From GCA-2720975 sp964469565 (lineage in GTDB: Bacteria > Planctomycetota > UBA1135 > GCA-002686595), in contig CAYXZD010000002.1 in the NCBI GenBank assembly GCA_964469565.1, forward strand, positions 276,058 to 340,057: DNA of 64,000 bases. Direction: 5' to 3'. The position numbers were made by a program, and so were the translations under genes. Below are positions 59,665-64,000 of this stretch, piece after piece; within the stretch, counting starts at the first letter, position 1, and each line of letters begins with the position of its first letter. The notes under the pieces are model-generated. The model had not been told where the DNA came from and made no database searches. It was given only the letters and a program-made list of their open reading frames with translations.

Positions 59665-62580
59665 ATGATGGTCACGAGGTCACAGCTTCCAACCATGAAA
59701 AACCGCACACTACTTGTCATCGGCTGCCTCGCAGTCCTTGCACTGATCGCCATTCTCCGGCCCATCCTCCGGCCTGATCCGATGGCAATGCCCCTGCGCG
59801 AGCAGGGGCCTGGAATCGGGACGGCAGCAGTGATCGAGAGCCCGGATCACGATCCTCTATCGAGCGAACAAGGATCCCTTGAATCCATCGACCAAAACTC
59901 TGGTCGAGTGCGAACTTCGATGACCACAGCCATGGGAGAGGCAGACAATTCACCCCTTCCAAGAGAGGGTGAATTCACGGGCCGAATCCTCAGTGCTGCA
60001 GGCCAGCCCATCGAAAACGCACGGATTTGGCTCAGTCGCGGGAGCAGTCAGTTCGGTATTTCCCTCCTGCGGTCAGGCCGAGAATCAGATGAATCCACCC
60101 GAACAGATGCAGAGGGTCGATTCAGCATCAAGAGTCGACTGCACGATACCCTCCAGCTGCGGTCAAGAGCCCCCGGGTTTGCACAGCTTGAGCAGGAAAT
60201 ACCCGACACGACAAAGTCAGAACTCGGTGAGTTCATCATGCACCCTGCGGCTCTGCTCCAGGGTCAGGTACTTGACGATAGGGGACAGCCCCTTGCCGAG
60301 GCCGGCATACGAATCCAGCCCCAAGGTGCCGGGGAGCTTTCAATCGTCATGGTTGGAGCAACTCGTGGCGAAGCCGATGTGACGACCGATCCGGCGGGCC
60401 GGTTCTTGCTTGATGAGCTTGCACCTGGGCCATTCATGCTGCAAATCGATCACCCCAATCACCCCGACAAGAAAGTCTCGGGAGAGTGCAAACAACCCGG
60501 GCCACAACCCGATGAGCTAATCGTTCAGATGGCCGAGGGGGGCCGTATGAGCGGAATCGTGAGGGGTTATACGACGGCAAAAGAGGATCAAGTCAATGTA
60601 CTCGCCGCACCCGCTGGCTCTGATTTCTTGGGGCGTGCCTCAGGCCGACGTACAGCCACTCTAACTCGAACTGGGCCGGATACCGCCGACTTTGAGTTTC
60701 ACGGCCTCGTTCCCAACAAGACCTACAGTGTGTTTTATGAACGGCCGAACAACGATGTCTTCAACCTCGAGACACCAGCCGGAGTGATCGCCAAGACTGG
60801 AGATCACGGACTCGTCATCGAATTGGCTGCTAGCGCAGGCCTCGAGTTTAGGGTCGTCAATGCCAAGACCGGGGACCCCATTGAAGGATTTGAGGTGAGA
60901 GCCGGGAACCAGAACATGCGCAGACTCAAGGATGCGGAGGGGTTGGCCATGAGCCATTTCCCTGATGGCCATGCTCGCTTCGAACACATGGATGATATGA
61001 GTGGGGTTCTTACACTTGAGATTCGAGCAAAGGGATATGTTCGATATAGCCAAGAGCGAGTCGTTCTCCAACCAGGTCTTGTCCAAGATCTCGGTCAGAT
61101 CCCGCTGCAGCCTGCCCCGATTCTGACCGTGGTGGTCACTGATGCTATGACAGGGGAGCCGATCCAAGGTGCCTGGGTAGAACTGCGGTCCACATCTGAT
61201 TCGGGATCGGCAGCAGACATACCTGGGAGAGGATTTGGGGAGTCCCTTTCCTCAGCCAGGACAAACCCTGATGGCCGCGCAGAGGTGACAGGCCTCAAGG
61301 GGCGGGCACTGGTTCTACGTGTGCGCCAGCCAGGTTATGCACGCTTCGAACTTCCTCCGGCAATCTACTCCAAGCAGGTCATCAACGTGGCACTCCAGAA
61401 GGGTGGCACCGTTCGGGTCCTTGCCCTCACCTCAACTGGTGCCCCTGCAGTGGGCAGTACGATACGCATGCGGGGTAATGATAAATGGGAGTCCGAGAAA
61501 TCATCCGAAGACGGCATAGCCCTGTTCGAGAATCTCGCCGAAGGCCGCTACCTCTTTCGGCTCGATAGCCAGTCCAATGGGAGCGGCTCCATGTGGGTGA
61601 GCAGCACGGGAGGTCAAGAGCAAGATCAGGAAGAGCAGGCCGTCCAGGTTGGCCTCAATACCACCCACGAGTTGACCTTGCGCGCCAAACCGCAGGGGTT
61701 TCTAGAGGGGCGCATTACCGTTCACGGTCTGCCGCTAGCTGGAGCAACCATCCGGCTAGAACCGGCTAGCGCCGACGGAAGCCGCAATGCCAATGCGATG
61801 TTCATGAATCTCGGCAAGAAAGGCATCAAGACTGATTCTGCAGGGGAATACAAGACCCCTCTCAAGGATGTCGGAACATATCTTCTAGTGATTTCCCACG
61901 GATCCCGCGCCATGGATGCCAAGTTTGAAGCCTCCATTGGAGAAGGACGCAATCAACGGCACGCCGATTTGCCCGATACTGTTTTGAGGGGGCGAGTTGT
62001 CGATTCCCAAGGCGATGGAATCGCCGGTGCCCAAGTCAGGCCGCAATCAAGGGGGGTCAGCACATCCAGTGCGATGATGATCACAACCTCCGGTTCGGGG
62101 GGAGGCATCATTCATGTGGGAGGTCCAAAACCAACCGACACAACCGACAGTGACGGACACTTCAGCCTGCACGGAATCGAACCCTTTGTGGAATTCAAGT
62201 TGAGTGTTTCAGCGAACGGATACCAACCCAGTGACATCACCATCCCCCAGCTGAAGCCTGACGAAGTACGAGATCAAGGCACCGTGGTCCTTGAGGTTGG
62301 GTCAACCCTCACTGTTCAGATCACAGACGCATCGGGTCAACCTGGATTCATGGGTTCGATTTCACTCACTCGAATAGACGGTGAGGGATCCCGGGCAGCC
62401 AGCTTTCAATCCGGGATCGCCACCCTCGAAGGCATGGCCCCCGGTCGCTGGAGTATGACGACCGCTCTATATGCTATGCCGCAGCCGAACTCACCGGAAA
62501 GGCCGCCTACTCCCCAGGAGGATCAACGCGAGATTGTCATCAACGAGGGGATCGACACACAGGTCGATATCCAGTTCTAG
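59665..62580 (+). CDS. Very large exported protein with repeated regulatory-like domains
   Basis: About 970 residues. An N-terminal membrane helix (LLVIGCLAVLALIAILRPIL) is followed by about eight Ig-like units resembling carboxypeptidase regulatory-like domains: GRILSAAGQPIENARIWLSR, GQVLDDRGQPLAEAGIRIQP, VNAKTGDPIEGFEVRAGN, GRVVDSQGDGIAGAQVRPQS, each ending with a (T/S)DADGRF-type turn (TRTDAEGRFSIKS, TTDPAGRFLLDE, TTDSDGHFSLHG). No catalytic motif seen. The start is ATG 59665, with a GGGGAG eight bases before it; 59695 is possible. Probably a membrane-tethered periplasmic or surface structural protein. Confidence 0.8.
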   Translation: MMVTRSQLPTMKNRTLLVIGCLAVLALIAILRPILRPDPMAMPLREQGPGIGTAAVIESPDHDPLSSEQGSLESIDQNSGRVRTSMTTAMGEADNSPLPREGEFTGRILSAAGQPIENARIWLSRGSSQFGISLLRSGRESDESTRTDAEGRFSIKSRLHDTLQLRSRAPGFAQLEQEIPDTTKSELGEFIMHPAALLQGQVLDDRGQPLAEAGIRIQPQGAGELSIVMVGATRGEADVTTDPAGRFLLDELAPGPFMLQIDHPNHPDKKVSGECKQPGPQPDELIVQMAEGGRMSGIVRGYTTAKEDQVNVLAAPAGSDFLGRASGRRTATLTRTGPDTADFEFHGLVPNKTYSVFYERPNNDVFNLETPAGVIAKTGDHGLVIELAASAGLEFRVVNAKTGDPIEGFEVRAGNQNMRRLKDAEGLAMSHFPDGHARFEHMDDMSGVLTLEIRAKGYVRYSQERVVLQPGLVQDLGQIPLQPAPILTVVVTDAMTGEPIQGAWVELRSTSDSGSAADIPGRGFGESLSSARTNPDGRAEVTGLKGRALVLRVRQPGYARFELPPAIYSKQVINVALQKGGTVRVLALTSTGAPAVGSTIRMRGNDKWESEKSSEDGIALFENLAEGRYLFRLDSQSNGSGSMWVSSTGGQEQDQEEQAVQVGLNTTHELTLRAKPQGFLEGRITVHGLPLAGATIRLEPASADGSRNANAMFMNLGKKGIKTDSAGEYKTPLKDVGTYLLVISHGSRAMDAKFEASIGEGRNQRHADLPDTVLRGRVVDSQGDGIAGAQVRPQSRGVSTSSAMMITTSGSGGGIIHVGGPKPTDTTDSDGHFSLHGIEPFVEFKLSVSANGYQPSDITIPQLKPDEVRDQGTVVLEVGSTLTVQITDASGQPGFMGSISLTRIDGEGSRAASFQSGIATLEGMAPGRWSMTTALYAMPQPNSPERPPTPQEDQREIVINEGIDTQVDIQF

Positions 62581-62597
62581 GGAAAGACGGTGTTTCC
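62581..62597 (+). terminator. Small hairpin after the large exported protein gene
   Basis: GGAAA (62581-62585) and TTTCC (62593-62597) form a 5-bp stem with a seven-base loop beginning right after the TAG stop. The following bases are GC-rich, without a T-run; weak candidate. Confidence 0.28.
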
Positions 62598-62647
62598 GGC
62601 CCATAGGGGCAACTCCACAGGAACCGAGGGCAATCGGCCCACACGCG

Positions 62648-63439
62648 TTACATCCCTCGAAACTCGTTTGCGAGTGCACCTGAATCATCTTTGGCAGGTA
62701 GAGTCCGCTGGATGGTGAATTGCAGAGTCTCCTGCGAACCGAGAGCAAAGGTGAGGTGTAGTCGCCCGTTTGCGTAGGACAATTCCGTGAGTTGGGTAGC
62801 TAACTGACCCAGCAACGCACGTTCAGTAGGATCCTCAGGGGGGTTTGCAATCAGGCTGTGAAGTCCATCCTGGAAGACTCTACGTGAGCATGGAAGGTAG
62901 AGATGCAATCCGCTTTGATTGAGCGCCAACCAACGATTACCTGCTTTGGAGTGGGCTAGCGCCAGTCTTCGTGTCTCTCCATCCAACCAATCACTGGGAT
63001 CGGGATCAAGGACCCCCGGTTTCGCTAGCTCCTTCAGAGTCTCCTCGTTCAGCATTGCATTCGCCCTCACAATCAATGCTTGGGCATCTTCACAAGAAAT
63101 CGTTTGTTCAACCCGCAGGCCGCTGGAATCCGTAGTGGCCCTTGCTTCCTGAGTCTTGATCCTCGCCCGCAAGAACTCCCCCCCGTTCTTCTTGATATCG
63201 AATTCGAAGGGCCAGCCGAAGACGACAAACCGAGGTTCATGTGCGATCACCCCTCGTACCCAATCACTCGCTTGCTCGAGTCCGAGCCCGCCCGCCCTGA
63301 GACCGCCGTATGTTAGCTGCAGGCTTAGGCTATCCGCCTCAAGATTGTGGCTGAGTTCGAGTGATTGAGACTCAAACTCCACTGTGGAGCATCCACTGAG
63401 TCCGACTAAGACTAGAACTGCAGATACGTACCGAATCAT
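62648..63439 (-). CDS. Lipoprotein of unknown function
   Basis: Signal and lipobox are clear: MIRYVSAVLVLVGLSGC. The 240-residue mature part is beta-rich with an amphipathic pattern (YGGLRAGGLGLEQASDWVRG, VFGWPFEFDIKK, LRVEQTISCEDAQALIVRAN) and two Cys that may pair. I do not recognise the family. Likely attached to the outer or inner membrane, facing the periplasm. It is convergent with the large exported protein and lies downstream of the EF-hand repeat gene on the same strand, after a terminator. Confidence 0.7.
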   Translation of the reverse strand: MIRYVSAVLVLVGLSGCSTVEFESQSLELSHNLEADSLSLQLTYGGLRAGGLGLEQASDWVRGVIAHEPRFVVFGWPFEFDIKKNGGEFLRARIKTQEARATTDSSGLRVEQTISCEDAQALIVRANAMLNEETLKELAKPGVLDPDPSDWLDGETRRLALAHSKAGNRWLALNQSGLHLYLPCSRRVFQDGLHSLIANPPEDPTERALLGQLATQLTELSYANGRLHLTFALGSQETLQFTIQRTLPAKDDSGALANEFRGM

Positions 63440-63498
63440 GGGAGGGGCTCCAAGAGGTGCACCCTCCCAGTCTAGTCAACTCAGGGCCCGTTCAATCG

Positions 63499-63531
63499 AA
63501 AAACCCGCCCTTGCCCCCAGGCTCAAGCGGG
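63499..63531 (-). terminator. Intrinsic terminator for the EF-hand repeat gene
   Basis: On the minus strand an 8-bp stem, CCCG-CTTG pairing with CAAG-CGGG across a two-base GG bulge (plus-strand positions 63504-63513 and 63524-63531), is followed at once by five T (63503-63499). It begins about 20 bases after the stop at 63552. Stem plus T-run makes this the best terminator in the window. Confidence 0.65.
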
Positions 63532-63551
63532 GGACGCATACCGTCGGGCCA

Positions 63552-64000
63552 TTACTGCTCGCCTTCACCGGCCCCGCGCCGCTTACCGCGGGAGGGGCGG
63601 TTGTCCCCTCCTCCCCCCGGGAAACCGCGATCCTTGCGGGCCTTGGCCAATTCGTCCGGGTCCAACTTGCCGTTTTTGTTGGCGTCATACTTCTCCAGCA
63701 TGCGCCGCTTGATCTCATCACGCTCCGGGCGTTTCCCGTCGGGCTGGGGTTCGCCACCCTTGGGCTTGGGACCCTGGCCTTCGCCACGGCTCGGGAACGC
63801 TCCATCTTCACGGGCCTTGGCCAACTCGTCCGGGTCCATTTTGCCGTTCTTGTTGGCGTCATACTTCTCCAGCATGCGCCGCTTGATCTCATCACGCTCC
63901 GGGCGTTTCCCGTCGGGCTGGGGTTCGCCACCCTTGGGCCTGGGACCCTGGCCTTCGCCACGGCTCGGGAACGCTCCATCTTCACGAGCCTTGGCCAACT
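63552..64000 (-). CDS. EF-hand repeat protein, truncated at the window edge
   Basis: The frame enters from the right edge and ends at 63552. It is built of 58-residue units: GAFPSRGEGQGP, then KGGEPQPDGKRPERDE, then IKRRMLEKYDANKNGKMDPD and ELAKARED. Each unit holds one EF-hand loop (DANKNGKMDPDE), so the protein likely binds calcium through many repeated sites joined by Gly/Pro/Arg-rich linkers. The end is Gly/Arg-rich (GGGGDNRPSRGKRRG). The repeat is 174 bp at the DNA level and nearly identical between copies. The start and any signal peptide lie outside the window. A terminator follows. Confidence 0.8.
   Translation of the reverse strand, partial: LAKAREDGAFPSRGEGQGPRPKGGEPQPDGKRPERDEIKRRMLEKYDANKNGKMDPDELAKAREDGAFPSRGEGQGPKPKGGEPQPDGKRPERDEIKRRMLEKYDANKNGKLDPDELAKARKDRGFPGGGGDNRPSRGKRRGAGEGEQ
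63643..64000. repeat. 174-bp tandem repeat inside the EF-hand gene
   Basis: The block beginning TTGGCCAA at 63643 recurs at 63817 and again at 63991, each 174 bases apart, with few differences between copies. The third copy is cut off by the window edge, so the true copy number is unknown. Confidence 0.88.

Noticed and set aside
63476..63985. 169-residue frame in the EF-hand repeat region
   Set aside because: Alternative reading frame of the same repeat; it gives repetitive Arg/Ser/Pro sequence, while the other frame yields EF-hand loops.
1..64000. CRISPR arrays, rRNA, tRNA, insertion sequences and phage genes
   Set aside because: Looked for on both strands by eye; no spaced repeats, RNA-gene signatures, transposase motifs or terminal inverted repeats were seen.

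Overview
The window reads as a chromosomal segment of a Planctomycetota bacterium, probably a metagenome-assembled contig. The evidence is the gene repertoire. It holds a DUF1501/DUF1800 pair with twin-arginine signals, five quinoprotein-like beta-propeller proteins, a large Ser/Thr kinase with a C-terminal helical repeat region, and an FG-GAP protein. It also holds secreted proteins ending in a Cys-rich beta-domain that I associate with marine planctomycetes, a sialate O-acetylesterase, SGNH hydrolases and many lipoproteins. Base composition is moderately GC-rich and few genes have a clear Shine-Dalgarno. No rRNA, tRNA, CRISPR, phage or insertion sequence was seen. Two 100-N gaps (37746-37845, 49452-49551) are each flanked by an identical 55-bp direct repeat, the usual trace of two contigs sharing a k-mer overlap.

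Layout. 1-6.6 kb: a partial membrane protein, TRAP permeases dctQ and dctM, and a convergent set (propeller, sialate O-acetylesterase, TRAP receptor). 6.6-12.7 kb: an ABC export-type system (EamA-like membrane protein, LolD-like ATPase, FtsX/MacB-like permease) ending in a WD40-DUF3299 lipoprotein. 12.7-14.8 kb: thioesterase, a weak region with two small overlapping ORFs, and a sigma-factor-like gene. 14.8-18.7 kb: a coupled trio of propeller, HemN-like radical SAM protein and glycosyltransferase. 18.8-30.3 kb: an eight-gene, tightly overlapped minus-strand operon with a TonB-dependent receptor, a propeller/concanavalin-like lipoprotein, a second propeller, DUF3311, a sodium:solute symporter, a LuxE/PaaK-like adenylating enzyme, an aldehyde dehydrogenase and an iron alcohol dehydrogenase. 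A halogenase-like flavoprotein is divergent from it.

31.9-38.8 kb: ChaN-like lipoprotein, secreted proteins, an FG-GAP protein, a Urate_ox_N membrane protein and a cupredoxin-like lipoprotein. 39-42.7 kb: a D-amino-acid dehydrogenase divergent from a two-domain serine hydrolase/VanX-type dipeptidase, together a likely D-alanine salvage pair. 42.7-51 kb: paired zinc-ribbon membrane proteins, an acetyltransferase, a thioredoxin-like/HEAT protein, an SGNH-alpha/beta-SGNH triple hydrolase and a propeller with two EF-hands. 51-64 kb: kinase, DUF1501, DUF1800, CPBP protease, GPH transporter, a giant surface protein with repeated regulatory-like domains, a lipoprotein, and a truncated EF-hand repeat protein.

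The strongest candidate for an undescribed system is the 18.8-30.3 kb operon. Its gene order suggests outer-membrane capture, periplasmic processing or binding, Na+-coupled uptake, then activation and two-step redox conversion of a carboxylic acid (or the reverse route from an alcohol). The substrate cannot be read from the sequence.
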